A stretch of DNA of 64,000 nucleotides from DATBHM01 sp963772375 (GCA_963772375.1 CAVYXG010000007.1:62001-126000), one strand, 5' to 3'. Shown: positions 16,217-25,218, numbered from the stretch's first letter. Translations and numbers: made by a program. The notes: generated by a model from the sequence alone, not told the origin.

Positions 16217-17527
16217 GTGCGAGACGGAGACCGGGAGGGCCTGGAAGCCGGCGGGGATGGACAGGCTGATGCCCGGGTCCGGTCGCGCGCGCTCCCCCTC
16301 GCCGACCTTCGGATCCTCGCCATCGAGCAGTACGGAGCCGGTCCGTTCGGTTCGATCCAGCTGGCCGAGCTGGGCGCCGAGGTCATCAAGATCGAGGATC
16401 CCGGTTCCGGCGGCGACATCGGGCGGTTCATCCCGCCCCACGACGGAACCGGCGACAGCCTCTTCTTCGAGACCTTCAACCACAACAAGCGAAGCATCGC
16501 GCTCGATCTCGCGCACCCCGACGGTCGGCGCGCCTTCGAGCGCCTGGTCGCCCGGTCCGATGTCGTCTACTCCAACCTCCGGGGGGATGTGCCGACCAAG
16601 CTGCGCATCAGGTACCAGGACCTCCGCCACGTGAACCCACTGATCGTGTGTGGCTCCCTGACCGGTTTCGGAACATCGGGTACGCACGCCACCGAACCCG
16701 GATACGACTACATCCTCCAGGGTCTCGCCGGCTGGATGTGGCTGACCGGCGAACCGGGCGCACCACCGACCAAGGCCGGGCTGTCGCTCGTCGACTTCGC
16801 CAGTGGGTACGCCGCGGCGACGAGCATCCTCGCCGCGGTGCATGCCGCCCGCCGCGATGGCGAGGGCATGGACTGCGACGTCGCCCTCTACGACGTGGCG
16901 ATGAGCCTCCTGACGTACGTCGCGACGTGGCAGCTGTCCAGCGGGTTCACGACAGAGCGGATTCCCTCGTCGGGTCATCCGACGCTGATCCCGTTCCAGA
17001 ACTTCGCCACCGCCGACGGGTGGATCGTGGTCGCCTGCGCGAAGGAGAAGTTCTGGCGACGGCTGGTGGAGGAGATCGGGGTCCCGGAGCTCGCCGACGA
17101 TCCCCGGTTCGACGACTTCGCAAACCGCGCGGCGAACCGCGAGGATCTCATGCCGATCCTCGAGAAGTGCTTCCTCCGGGAGACGAGCGCCGACTGGCTG
17201 GTGCGTCTCGCCGCTGCGGGGATTCCCGTCGGCCCCGCGCACGACCTTCCCGGCGCGTTGGCCGATCCGCGAGTCGCCGAGCGTCGCCTGGTCCTCGGGT
17301 ACGAACACGATGCCCTCGGTCCCGTCCGCGTGATCCGGGCTGCGGTCGATGCGGGTGGCCGTCGTCCGGGCGTCCAGCCCGCGCCGCGCCTCGGTGCCGA
17401 CACCCGCGCAGTCCTCCGCGAGGTCGGGGGCCTCACGGATGACGAGGTCGACGCTCTCGCCTCGGCCCGCGCTGCCGCGCTCGGCCCGGTCCCCGTGGAG
17501 TCGCCCTCATCCCGGCCCGGCGTGTGA
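16217..17527 (+). CDS. CaiB/BaiF family CoA transferase
   Basis: The 436-residue protein shows the type III CoA-transferase start LPLADLRILAIEQYGAGPFG, then IKIEDPGSGG, NHNKRSIALDLAHPDGR, and the catalytic-aspartate motif EPGYDYILQG near residue 172, as in formyl-CoA and carnitine-CoA transferases. It moves CoA between carboxylic acids. The GTG at 16217 is the longest start and agrees with a leaderless promoter; the family domain begins about 25 residues in, so a later GTG is possible. Next to an acyl-CoA dehydrogenase and under a shared operator motif, it probably activates the acid that the dehydrogenase then oxidises. Confidence 0.9.
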   Translation: MRDGDREGLEAGGDGQADARVRSRALPLADLRILAIEQYGAGPFGSIQLAELGAEVIKIEDPGSGGDIGRFIPPHDGTGDSLFFETFNHNKRSIALDLAHPDGRRAFERLVARSDVVYSNLRGDVPTKLRIRYQDLRHVNPLIVCGSLTGFGTSGTHATEPGYDYILQGLAGWMWLTGEPGAPPTKAGLSLVDFASGYAAATSILAAVHAARRDGEGMDCDVALYDVAMSLLTYVATWQLSSGFTTERIPSSGHPTLIPFQNFATADGWIVVACAKEKFWRRLVEEIGVPELADDPRFDDFANRAANREDLMPILEKCFLRETSADWLVRLAAAGIPVGPAHDLPGALADPRVAERRLVLGYEHDALGPVRVIRAAVDAGGRRPGVQPAPRLGADTRAVLREVGGLTDDEVDALASARAAALGPVPVESPSSRPGV

Positions 17528-17851
17528 CCTCCGCTGGGACGCCGAGAGCCCGGCTCATACCAAGGTATCGGTCGCCGTTGACGGCGGACCGTCCGTCCCG
17601 GTAACGTCCGCCAACCTGGAATCGTTTGTGGCCCAGCGTGAGGAGGCCGGGTGGACCGATCGAGTCGTTCAGCGGCTCAAGCCGTGCCGGTTGGCCTCCG
17701 GGTGGACGACAGGAAGACGCCCCTCGCACTCGGCAACCCCGAAACCCTTGAGCGGCTGGTCGAGCCGCATCTTTCTTGCGTTGCCGGAGCGGATCCCGCC
17801 GATCTGGGAACGTGTTGACATCGGACGATTCGCCCCTGGTCCAGGCAGGTT
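17528..17851. other. Intergenic region with no recognised gene
   Basis: No reading frame here has convincing protein-like composition. It contains AACCTGGAATCGTTTG at about 17614-17629, a half-match to the LacI-type dyad. It leads into the 23-bp tandem repeats. Confidence 0.3.
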
Positions 17852-17943
17852 GACTCCCGATCTGCCGATGCGTAGAGTCCCGATCTGCCGAGCCATGAAC
17901 TCCCGAGTTGCCGAACCATGAGATCCCGATCCGCCGACCCCCC
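17852..17943 (+). repeat. Four 23-bp tandem repeats before the DUF4143 ATPase gene
   Basis: Units begin at 17852, 17875, 17898 and 17921, each exactly 23 bases. The core is TCCCGATCTGCCGA followed by ACCATG/GCCATG or a variant. Copies 1 and 2 share TCCCGATCTGCCGA exactly; copies 3 and 4 differ at two or three bases. The last two overlap the possible start of the ATPase gene. Confidence 0.8.
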
Positions 17944-19191
17944 CTCGGCCGGCACCCCCGCGAGTTGCTGCCTCGCGCGGCTCGCCCCCTGCTGCTCGAG
18001 GCCCTCGCCGAGTCGCGGGCCGTTGCCCTCCTGGGGCCGCGCCAGGTGGGCAAGACCACGCTGGCCAGGGACCTGATCTACAACGAGTTCCCGGCGGCAT
18101 ACCTCACGCTGGACGACGCGGCCACCCGAAACGCGGCCCTCGAGGATCCGACGGGCTTCGTCCAAGGGATCGAAGCGCCAGCCGTCATCGACGAGATCCA
18201 ACGGGCGCCGGAACTCATGCTCTCCATCAAGGAACGACTCGACCGGGTGGGCACCCCTGGTCAATTCCTCCTCACCGGTAGCGCCAACGTGCTCACACTC
18301 TCCAGCATCCGCGACGCGCTCCCCGGCCGGCTGGAGTACGTGCATCTCTGGCCATTCGCCACGAGCGAACTCGAGCGCGGAGACGGCGCGTTCGTCGACC
18401 TGCTCTTCGGTGACGGCCCGATCAACGTGGAGGGTGAGGTCAACCGGGATGTTCTCGTGCAACGCCTCGCGGCCGGTGGGTTCCCGGCAGTTCAGGGAAG
18501 AATGTGGCGCTCACATCGGCGCTTCTTCGAGGCGTACGTGGACTCGATCACCCGACGCGAGGTGCTCGACGTGTCGTCCGTGAGGGACCCGGCACGAGTT
18601 GGACGGCTGCTCAGGGTCGTGGCAGCCCGTTCGCCCAGCCTGCTCAGCCGGGAGTCGATGGCGGCGGATCTCGGCGTGGATCGCAAGACCGTCGACCAAC
18701 ACCTTCGAATCCTGGAGGACCTGTACCTGATCAGGATCCACCCGGCCTGGCATACGAACTTTCCCCATCGAGAGATCAAGACCCCCAAGATCTACTTGAC
18801 CGACACGGGGCTTCAGACGGCGCTCATCGGCGCCGACCCGCCGCGGCTCACCCGAGATGGAGTCCTCCTGGGCGCCGTGCTCGAGACGTTCGTTGCCATG
18901 GAACTCGTGAAGCTGGCCAGTTGGTCCGACGCAGCACCCCGGATCTTCCATTATCGGGACCGCGACGGGCGAGAGATCGACCTGATCCTCGAACGCCCGG
19001 ATGGGTCGATCGTCGGAATCGAGGTGAAGGCTGCCTCGACCGTCTCGAGGAGCGACTTCCACGCTTTGACGTACCTCCGGGACAAGGTCGGAGAGCGGTT
19101 CCTCTCAGGCATCGTTCTTTTCTCCGGCCCACGCTCCTTGCCATTCGGCGACCGTCTCGAGGCGGTTCCCCTTTCGGCGCTGTGGGTCTGA
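17908..19191 (+). CDS. AAA ATPase with C-terminal DUF4143 domain
   Basis: The up to 427-residue protein carries Walker A LLGPRQVGKTTLAR near residue 42, Walker B PAVIDEIQRAPEL near 95 and sensor LLTGSANVL near 122. A winged-helix-like stretch follows near 245-275 (LSRESMAADLGVDRKTVDQHLRILEDLYLI). The DUF4143 end REIDLILERPDGSIVGIEVKAA carries the D...ExK pattern of PD-(D/E)xK nucleases. The family is common in accessory DNA and its role is unsettled. The family usually starts near LLPRAARPLLLEAL, so the TTG at 17965 may be the true start; TTG 17908 lies inside the tandem repeats. Neither has a Shine-Dalgarno. Confidence 0.85.
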   Translation: MPNHEIPIRRPPLGRHPRELLPRAARPLLLEALAESRAVALLGPRQVGKTTLARDLIYNEFPAAYLTLDDAATRNAALEDPTGFVQGIEAPAVIDEIQRAPELMLSIKERLDRVGTPGQFLLTGSANVLTLSSIRDALPGRLEYVHLWPFATSELERGDGAFVDLLFGDGPINVEGEVNRDVLVQRLAAGGFPAVQGRMWRSHRRFFEAYVDSITRREVLDVSSVRDPARVGRLLRVVAARSPSLLSRESMAADLGVDRKTVDQHLRILEDLYLIRIHPAWHTNFPHREIKTPKIYLTDTGLQTALIGADPPRLTRDGVLLGAVLETFVAMELVKLASWSDAAPRIFHYRDRDGREIDLILERPDGSIVGIEVKAASTVSRSDFHALTYLRDKVGERFLSGIVLFSGPRSLPFGDRLEAVPLSALWV

Positions 19192-19245
19192 GGAGGGCTG
19201 CCCCTGGATAGAATCACAGCTCGCCCAGGACGATCGGCCGGCGTC

Positions 19246-19301
19246 GGGCCTCGGCCCTCGGGCCCTCGGGCCCTCGTAGCCCTCGGCCCTCGTTGCCCTC
19301 G
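19246..19301 (+). repeat. GCCCTCG tandem run overlapping the tRNA 5' end
   Basis: GCCCTCG, the first seven bases of the tRNA acceptor stem, recurs about every 8-14 bases upstream, including GCCCTCGTAGC at 19270-19280 which copies the first eleven bases of the tRNA gene. This looks like small duplications of the tRNA end, possibly from integration or slippage. Confidence 0.5.
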
Positions 19302-19368
19302 TAGCTCAGTGGAGAAGAGCACCGGTTTCCTAAACCGGGTGTCGCAGGTTCGATTCCTGCCGGGGGCA
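19295..19368 (+). tRNA. tRNA-Arg (anticodon CCT)
   Basis: A full cloverleaf can be drawn. The acceptor GCCCTCG pairs with CGGGGGC (one T-G wobble), the D stem GCTC pairs with GAGC, and the anticodon arm CCGGT-TTCCTAA-ACCGG has CCT in the centre. The T arm GCAGG-TTCGATT-CCTGC and discriminator A follow. CCA is not encoded. It reads AGG codons. tRNA genes are common integration sites, and the sequence just downstream holds a truncated gene. Confidence 0.93.
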
Positions 19369-19454
19369 CTTCGTACCTTTCGTGGCTTTTCCAAGCCATG
19401 AATCGAGTCCTCGGGCGTCGATGTGCGCAACGAGCCATTGCAGGCGATGCGTAG

Positions 19455-20063
19455 CCAAGGGCCCGAGCGCACAATGGCTGGCCCTGGCCGGAGGATGAAC
19501 TCATGTGGGGGAACGCGAGCCTCCCCCATGCGCTCCTGAGCGCGGGATCGGCCCTGGGTCGTCCGGAGATGGGACGGCAGGCATTCACGTCGCTCCGCTG
19601 GCTGGTCGGCGTGCAGACCATCGACGGAAGGTTCTCGCCGGTCGGCAACGACGGCTGGTACCCGGCGGATGGTTCGCGCGCCCGCTTCGACCAGCAGCCC
19701 ATCGAGGCGGACGTGACGGTCGCCGCCTGCGCCGCCGCGTTCGACGAGACCGGCGATCGTTTCTGGCTCGACGAGGCCATGCTCGCCCTCCGCTGGTTCC
19801 TGGGCGACAACGACCTGGGCGTGGCCCTCTACGATCCAAGGACGGGTGGGTGCAGCGACGGCCTCGGCGTGACGTCGCGCAGCCAGAACCAGGGCGCCGA
19901 GTCGACCCTGGCCTGGCTGTCGGCCTCCATCCGGTCCCATGAGCTGCAGGTCGCGGGCGCGTTTGGCAGGACAGAGGAGGGCACCGCCATCCCCGCAGCC
20001 CTCGCGGCCCGCGTGGCAACCCCCCGCAGCAACCTGGCCGGCGCCGGTTCCCGGGCACGCTGA
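19455..20063 (+). pseudogene. 5'-truncated glycosyltransferase-associated (alpha/alpha)-barrel fragment
   Basis: The frame is open from a stop at 19452. Its conserved residues begin (NGWPWPEDEL) before the first ATG at 19503, so the N-terminal part of the gene is gone. What remains reads like the C-terminal part of large glycosyltransferase-linked proteins that sit beside GH130 enzymes: ARFDQQPIEADVTVAAC, WFLGDNDLGVALYDPRTGGC and SRSQNQGAESTLAWL. Those phrases contain the acidic and glutamine residues typical of six-hairpin glycosidase-like domains. The GH130 pseudogene follows 14 bases later, the usual neighbour. The missing part ends about 90 bases after the tRNA. Confidence 0.6.
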
Positions 20064-20077
20064 CCCGGGTCCCGACG

Positions 20078-21224
20078 ATGGATCGCACTCCAGGCGAAGG
20101 AACCCATCCGGAGCTCTTCGTCCGTCATCCGGGCAATCCGATCATCACCTCGGACAACCTGCCCTACCCCGCCAATAGCGTCTTCAATCGGGAGCGACGA
20201 CCGTCGGTGACGAGACGTTGCTCCTGCTGCGCGTGGAGGACCGGCGAGGGTTCTCGCACCTGACGGTCGCCCGGAGCGCAGACGGGGTCGGGGCGTGGAA
20301 GATCGACCCGGCACCGACGATGCTCCCCGATGCCCGATCACACCCGGAAGAGCTGTGGGGCATCGAGGACCCGAGAATCACCTGGCTTCCCGAGCTCGGG
20401 CGGTGGGCTATCGCCTACACGGCCTATTCGGAGCGGGGACCGCTCGTAGCGCTCGCGACCACGGAGGACTTCCGCTCGTTCTCGCGCCTCGGGCGGATGT
20501 TCCCGCCGGAGGACAAGGACGCCGCCCTGTTTCCCGAGCGGTTCGGGGGACGATGGGCAATCCTCCACCGGCCGATGCCGGCCGGCGCCCGCGCGCACAT
20601 CTGGATCTCGTTCTCGCCGGACCTCGCGCACTGGGGGGATCATCACCTGTTGATCGAGGCCCGCCATGGCCCTGGTGGGACTCGAACAAGGTCGGTCTCT
20701 CACCGCCGCCCCTTCGAACGGAGCGAGGGTGGCTCCTCATGTACCGCGGCGTCCGGGTGACCGCCTCCGGAAGTCTCTATCGGCTGGGGCTGGCCCTGCT
20801 CGACCTCGAGGATCCCCGGCGGGTGCTCCGCCGGTCTGACGAGTGGGTATTCGGTCCGACCGAGACCTACGAGCGCATCGGCGACGTCGGCGACGTCGTC
20901 TTTCCGTGCGGATGGGTCCTCTCCGGAGACCGGCTGCGAATCTACTACGGTGCCGCGGACACATCCGTCGGGATGGCGACCGCGAGCCTCTCGGAGATCC
21001 TCACCTGGCTGGACGACGACATCACGGCCATTCCCGGTCAGCCGATTCGCTGCAATAACGAGGACCGGCCCGCGGCGGCCCTCGCGGACGTGGAGCCTGG
21101 CGGCTCGTCACCCGATCACTCGCTCGCGCTTCTCGATCCACACCGCTCGGGCACGAACCGTCGAGCGCGACGGGATCGACAACGACCGGAGACCTCGCCA
21201 CGAGTTTCGATTCACGAGCTGTGA
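20078..21224 (+). pseudogene. GH130 family glycoside phosphorylase, two frameshifts
   Basis: Three frames join to one GH130 protein. Frame A gives ELFVRHPGNPIITSDNLPYP and ANSVFNR; a one-base loss near 20190-20195 moves to frame B (ATTVGDETLLLLRVEDRRG, then HPEELWGIEDPRITWL and AYTAYSERGPLVALA). A second one-base loss near 20671 moves to frame C (WWDSNKVGLSPPPLRTERGW, then MYRGV and YYGAADTSVGMATASLSEIL). Homology ends near 21020; the frame then runs on to 21224 without family features. GH130 enzymes phosphorolyse beta-mannosides. The neighbour is also broken, so decay is more likely than error. Confidence 0.7.
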
Positions 21225-21324
21225 AGGCCGGAGCGGTCGGTCCTTCGGGCCAGGGGTGGACCGACGAACTCCTGCTCGTAGCGGCCGGCGATGCTCGTCA
21301 GCGCCTGCTATTCCGCAGGGATGC

Positions 21325-21504
21325 TCAGGGGAGGACGGCCCCGTGTGCATCGGGCCCGGGTGACAGGCGAAGCTGCGAGCGATCGATCCCAGTCTGCCGG
21401 CCGTCGTCCTGGACCCACGACGCATGGCAGTCGTAGCAGTTGGTGCGTTGTGGACCGATGACGAACACGACCTGGTCTGCGAAACAGACCGGACACTTGA
21501 CCAT
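21325..21504 (-). CDS. Small zinc-ribbon protein
   Basis: ATG 21504 follows GGGGAGG at good spacing and gives 59 residues: VKCPVCFADQVVFVIG, then RTNCYDCHASWVQDDG. The two CxxC pairs should bind one zinc ion in a rubredoxin-like knuckle. No further domain is present. It probably binds a nucleic acid or protein partner; the role is unknown. The tail is low complexity. Confidence 0.65.
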   Translation of the reverse strand: MVKCPVCFADQVVFVIGPQRTNCYDCHASWVQDDGRQTGIDRSQLRLSPGPDAHGAVLP

Positions 21505-21724
21505 GTCGACCTCCCCGTGATTCCCATTCGAGAGGGGCGAGGGGCCGGTGGCGAAGGAGCCAGTGGGCCACGAGTCGGTCGCTCGGCGCGAAGAGTAGGC
21601 GAGGTGCCTACTCAAGCCAGCGTAACAGGACGATGCCCGGGCAGGCGCGGCGGTGGATCGGTCCTCCCGACCCGGGAACCTCGCGTGAGGTGACGCGTAC
21701 GCCATCTACACTGCCGCCGAAGGC

Positions 21725-24481
21725 ATGACGGCCGTCAGCGAGGTGACCGGGGGTCGGGAGGACAGGCTCGAGCTCCCCGCGGCGGCAGGGATGGAAGCGG
21801 ACGCGGTCCTGGACCGTCTCGGCTCCTCGGATTCCGGCCTGCTCCCCGAAGAGGCAGCCGCGCGACTGGCTGCCCTCGGACCGAACGCGGTCCTCAGTCA
21901 CGGGGCCCGGCCACTCCGGGTGCTCTGGCGCCAGCTGAGGAACCCGCTCCTCATCCTGTTGGCCGCCGCGGCCCTCATCTCGATCCTCGTCGGTCAGGGC
22001 GTCGACGCCGCCATCATCCTGGTCATTGTGTGCCTGTCGGTCGGGCTCGGGTTCGTCAACGAGTACCGGTCCGAGAAGGCGGTCGAGGAGCTCCACTCGA
22101 GCATCCGTCACACGGCGGTGACCACCCGGGCGGGCCGAGTGAGCGCCGTCGACGTGACGGAGTTGGTACCCGGGGACGTGGTCGCCCTCGACGTCGGAGA
22201 GGTCGTTCCGGCCGACCTCCGGCTGCTGGAGGCAAACGCCCTGGAGTGCGACGAATCCGCGCTCACCGGCGAATCGATGCCGGCACCGAAGAGCACCGAG
22301 CCGGTCCAGGCCGGTGACTCCTCCCTGGGCCTCGCCTCGTGCGCGTTCATGGGGACGGTCGTGCGGTCGGGCACGGGCCGCGGCGTCGTCGTCCGCACGG
22401 GGTCACGGACGGCGTTCGGGCGGATCGCCCAGGGACTCGGCACCCGACCTCCCGAGACCGCCTTCCAGCTCGGGCTAAAGGACTTCTCCAAGCTCCTCAT
22501 ACGGGTCACCCTGGTGCTCACCGCATCGATCTTCGCCATCAACGCGGTCCTTCACCGGCCCTTGCTGGAGTCGGCGCTTTTCGCCCTGGCCATTGCGGTC
22601 GGGCTCACTCCGCAGCTCCTGCCTGCCATCGTCACGGTGAGCCTCTCGACCGGGGCCCGGCGGCTCGCGAAGAAGAAGGTCGTGGTCAAGCGGCTGGTGA
22701 GCATCGAGGACCTCGGCAACCTCGAGGTCCTGTTCACCGACAAGACCGGGACGCTCACCGAGGGCCGGATCGACTTCGGCGGCGGGATCGACCTGGCGGG
22801 AGCGCCGTCCGAGACGGTCCTCCTGTACGGCCTGCTGTGCAACTCGGTGGTCGAGCAGGACGGCGAGCCGGTGGGGGGCAACCCGCTCGACCGTGCCCTC
22901 TGGGAGAGCACCCGGGCGTCGCGCGAGCCGGTCGAGAGCTACCGACAGCTGGCCGAGGCGCCGTTCGACTACGGCCGCAGGCTCATGTCGGTCCTGATGC
23001 AGAGCCCCGACGGCCGGCGCCTCATGATCACCAAGGGTGCGCCGGAGTCGGTGCTGGCCCGGTGCATCGATGTCGGCACCGGCGACAAGGAGACGCTCGA
23101 AGGCTTGTTCACGGCCGGAGCCAGGGTCGTCGCCGTGGCGACCAGGGACGGGACCCCGCTCGAGGAGATCGGGCCGGCCGACGAGAACGGGCTCACGCTC
23201 GCGGGGTTCCTCACGTTCGCCGACCCCCCGAAGCCCGACGCCACCCGTTCGATCGAACGCCTCCGTGCGCTCGGCATCGACGTGAAGATCGTCACCGGCG
23301 ACAACGGCCTGGTCGCCCGGAAGGTCTGCCGGGACCTGTCGATCGAGGTCACGGGTGTCCTCACGGGAGCCGACCTGGAGCGGCTGGACGATGAAGCGCT
23401 CGCCGCCGCGCTCCCCGGGACGACGGTCTTCGCGCGGGTCACCCCCGAGCAGAAGTCGCGAATCATCCGGGCCCAGCGAGGCCTCGGGACCGACGTCGGG
23501 TTCCTGGGTGACGGCGTCAACGACGCGGTGGCCCTGCACGACGCCGACGTCGGCATCTCGGTGGATTCAGCCGCCGACGTGGCGAAGGACGCGGCCGACA
23601 TCGTCATGCTGGAAAAGGACCTCGGGGTCCTGGCCGATGGCGTGATGGAAGGCCGGCGGATCTTCTCCAACACGATCAAGTACGTCCTCATGGGGACGTC
23701 GTCGAACTTCGGCAACATGTTCAGCGCGGCAGGGGCCTCGATCTTCCTGAACTTCCTACCGATGCTGCCCACCCAAATCCTGCTCAACAACCTGCTGTAC
23801 GACTGCAGCGAGATCACTATCCCGACCGACAACGTCGACGAGGAGATGCTGCACCGACCATCCCAGTGGGACGTCACGTTCATCCGCCGGTTCATGTCGT
23901 TCTTCGGGCCCATCAGCTCGATCTACGACTTCATCACGTTCGGGGTGATGCTCTGGGTGTTCCATGCGGGCGAGAGCCTGTTCCAGACGGGCTGGTTCGT
24001 CGAGTCGCTCGCCACTCAGTCGCTGGTGATCTTCGTCATCCGAACCAGGCGAGTGCCGTTCTTCCGGAGCCGGCCGAGCCGGCCGCTCCTGGTCGCGACC
24101 GTGGCCGTCGCCTGCCTCGGAGCGATCCTTCCGTACATCCCGCTGGTGGCTCAGGCGTTCGGATTCCAGCCGCTCCCGGCCGCCTTCATGGGGATCCTCG
24201 TGCTCATGATCGCCACCTATCTCCTGCTCGTTGAGATGGGCAAGCGCCGTTTCTTCCGGCATGAGCACGTCCGTGCGCCGCTCGCCGTACGCCTGCCACC
24301 TCAACATCGGCGGATCCGTCGGCTGGCCACCCGGTGGACCCATTCCGCCCCCGGGATTGTTGCGCCGGCCGGACGGCGGGGTCGCCCACGGGCGCGCGGC
24401 GGCCGACGAACTCGTAGAGTCGAGAGGTCAGGGACGAACGGCACGATGGACCGCTCGTCGAGCGCGACGGCCCGATCTTGA
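21725..24481 (+). CDS. P-type cation-transporting ATPase, MgtA-like (P3B)
   Basis: The 918-residue protein has the actuator motif ALTGESMP near residue 180, the phosphorylation motif VLFTDKTGTLTEG with the aspartate near 339, the nucleotide-domain KGAPESVL, and the hinge GDGVNDAVALHDADVGISVD. The fourth membrane helix reads VGLTPQLLPAIVTVSLS, as in MgtA-type magnesium pumps (VGLTPEMLP), and the following helices carry NNLLYDCSEITIPTDNVD, another MgtA trait. Magnesium is therefore the likely ion. About 75 residues of Arg/Pro-rich tail follow the last helix (from about 24262), longer than usual and of doubtful function. A -10-like TACACT lies 12 bases before ATG. Confidence 0.85.
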   Translation: MTAVSEVTGGREDRLELPAAAGMEADAVLDRLGSSDSGLLPEEAAARLAALGPNAVLSHGARPLRVLWRQLRNPLLILLAAAALISILVGQGVDAAIILVIVCLSVGLGFVNEYRSEKAVEELHSSIRHTAVTTRAGRVSAVDVTELVPGDVVALDVGEVVPADLRLLEANALECDESALTGESMPAPKSTEPVQAGDSSLGLASCAFMGTVVRSGTGRGVVVRTGSRTAFGRIAQGLGTRPPETAFQLGLKDFSKLLIRVTLVLTASIFAINAVLHRPLLESALFALAIAVGLTPQLLPAIVTVSLSTGARRLAKKKVVVKRLVSIEDLGNLEVLFTDKTGTLTEGRIDFGGGIDLAGAPSETVLLYGLLCNSVVEQDGEPVGGNPLDRALWESTRASREPVESYRQLAEAPFDYGRRLMSVLMQSPDGRRLMITKGAPESVLARCIDVGTGDKETLEGLFTAGARVVAVATRDGTPLEEIGPADENGLTLAGFLTFADPPKPDATRSIERLRALGIDVKIVTGDNGLVARKVCRDLSIEVTGVLTGADLERLDDEALAAALPGTTVFARVTPEQKSRIIRAQRGLGTDVGFLGDGVNDAVALHDADVGISVDSAADVAKDAADIVMLEKDLGVLADGVMEGRRIFSNTIKYVLMGTSSNFGNMFSAAGASIFLNFLPMLPTQILLNNLLYDCSEITIPTDNVDEEMLHRPSQWDVTFIRRFMSFFGPISSIYDFITFGVMLWVFHAGESLFQTGWFVESLATQSLVIFVIRTRRVPFFRSRPSRPLLVATVAVACLGAILPYIPLVAQAFGFQPLPAAFMGILVLMIATYLLLVEMGKRRFFRHEHVRAPLAVRLPPQHRRIRRLATRWTHSAPGIVAPAGRRGRPRARGGRRTRRVERSGTNGTMDRSSSATARS

Positions 24482-24519
24482 CGATGACGGGCGGATGTCC
24501 GTCCGGAGAGGGGTCGGCG

Positions 24520-24948
24520 ATGACTGAACAACCCCGAGTCACGTGGGACCAACCGGGCGATGACGGCGTGCTCGATGACGCGGACAGCCTCACCAGCGAC
24601 GATATGCGTGGGGACCCGCTTGATGACGCGATCGAGGCCGGCGATCGGTACTCCGCTGGGGAGGGCGAGGGGAACACCGAAGCCGAAGCTCGGCGAGGCG
24701 AGACCCTCGACCAACGGCTGGCCGAAGATGAACCGGACATGAGCACCGACAGCGAGGGCGAAACGGTCTCCGACCTGGATAGTGACCCCAACGCTGACCC
24801 GGACGAGGCTGCCGGGCGACTGGTGGCCGACGACGAGGGCGTTGGTCCGAACGGTACTGCACAAGCAGCTGCGACCGTCGCGGCGGACGACAACAGCGGA
24901 CGCAGCGCCGAAGAAGCCGCGATGTACATCCGCAGCGACGGCGAGTAG
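24520..24948 (+). CDS. DUF5709 family acidic protein
   Basis: The 142-residue acidic, disordered-looking protein contains ETLDQRLAEDEPD, AAGRLVADDEGVG and RSAEEAAMYI, the three blocks of the actinobacterial DUF5709 family, of unknown function. ATG 24520 is preceded by GGAGAGGGG. It lies 38 bases behind the P-type ATPase and may be co-transcribed. Confidence 0.85.
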   Translation: MTEQPRVTWDQPGDDGVLDDADSLTSDDMRGDPLDDAIEAGDRYSAGEGEGNTEAEARRGETLDQRLAEDEPDMSTDSEGETVSDLDSDPNADPDEAAGRLVADDEGVGPNGTAQAAATVAADDNSGRSAEEAAMYIRSDGE

Positions 24949-24961
24949 CGGCACGCCGCGC

Positions 24962-24978
24962 CGCCGTCTGAGACGGCG
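24962..24978 (+). terminator. Hairpin after the DUF5709 gene
   Basis: CGCCGTC-TGA-GACGGCG is a perfect 7-bp stem with a 3-base loop, 14 bases after the stop. There is no T-run. Confidence 0.45.
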
Positions 24979-25218
24979 ACGCGTCCAGCATCGTGCGAAC
25001 GCCCACGACCATCGACTTGGCCGCTCAGGGACGAACCCCTCAGGTGCGGGCCACATCCGATCAGGAGCGGGGGCCGACTCGAGAGGGCTGATGCCGCTTC
25101 GCAAGTCATTGGGGAGCATTCTGGCGAACCCGCCGAGCTTCCCATCGGAGAGCTGAGAGCCGGTTGTTGAGTTCCGGGTTTCGGAAGGAACGCCCCCGCT
25201 CGAGAGGGCCGAGCGCTT
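24979..25218. other. Intergenic region with no recognised gene
   Basis: No frame here is convincing. A minus-strand frame (25106-25693) contains FRNPELNNRLSALRWEARR at its end, but its upstream part is the shadow of the acetyltransferase gene, so I leave it out. Confidence 0.3.

Noticed and set aside
15877..21224. All frameshifts are sequencing errors
   Set aside because: Possible, since all sit at short homopolymer runs, but they cluster in two loci while about 50 other genes, including 3-kb ones, are intact; kept as pseudogenes with the caveat.
17528..21324. Integrative element with integrase
   Set aside because: A tRNA, repeats and broken genes suggest past insertion, but no integrase, transposase or defined att pair is visible, so no mobile element is called.
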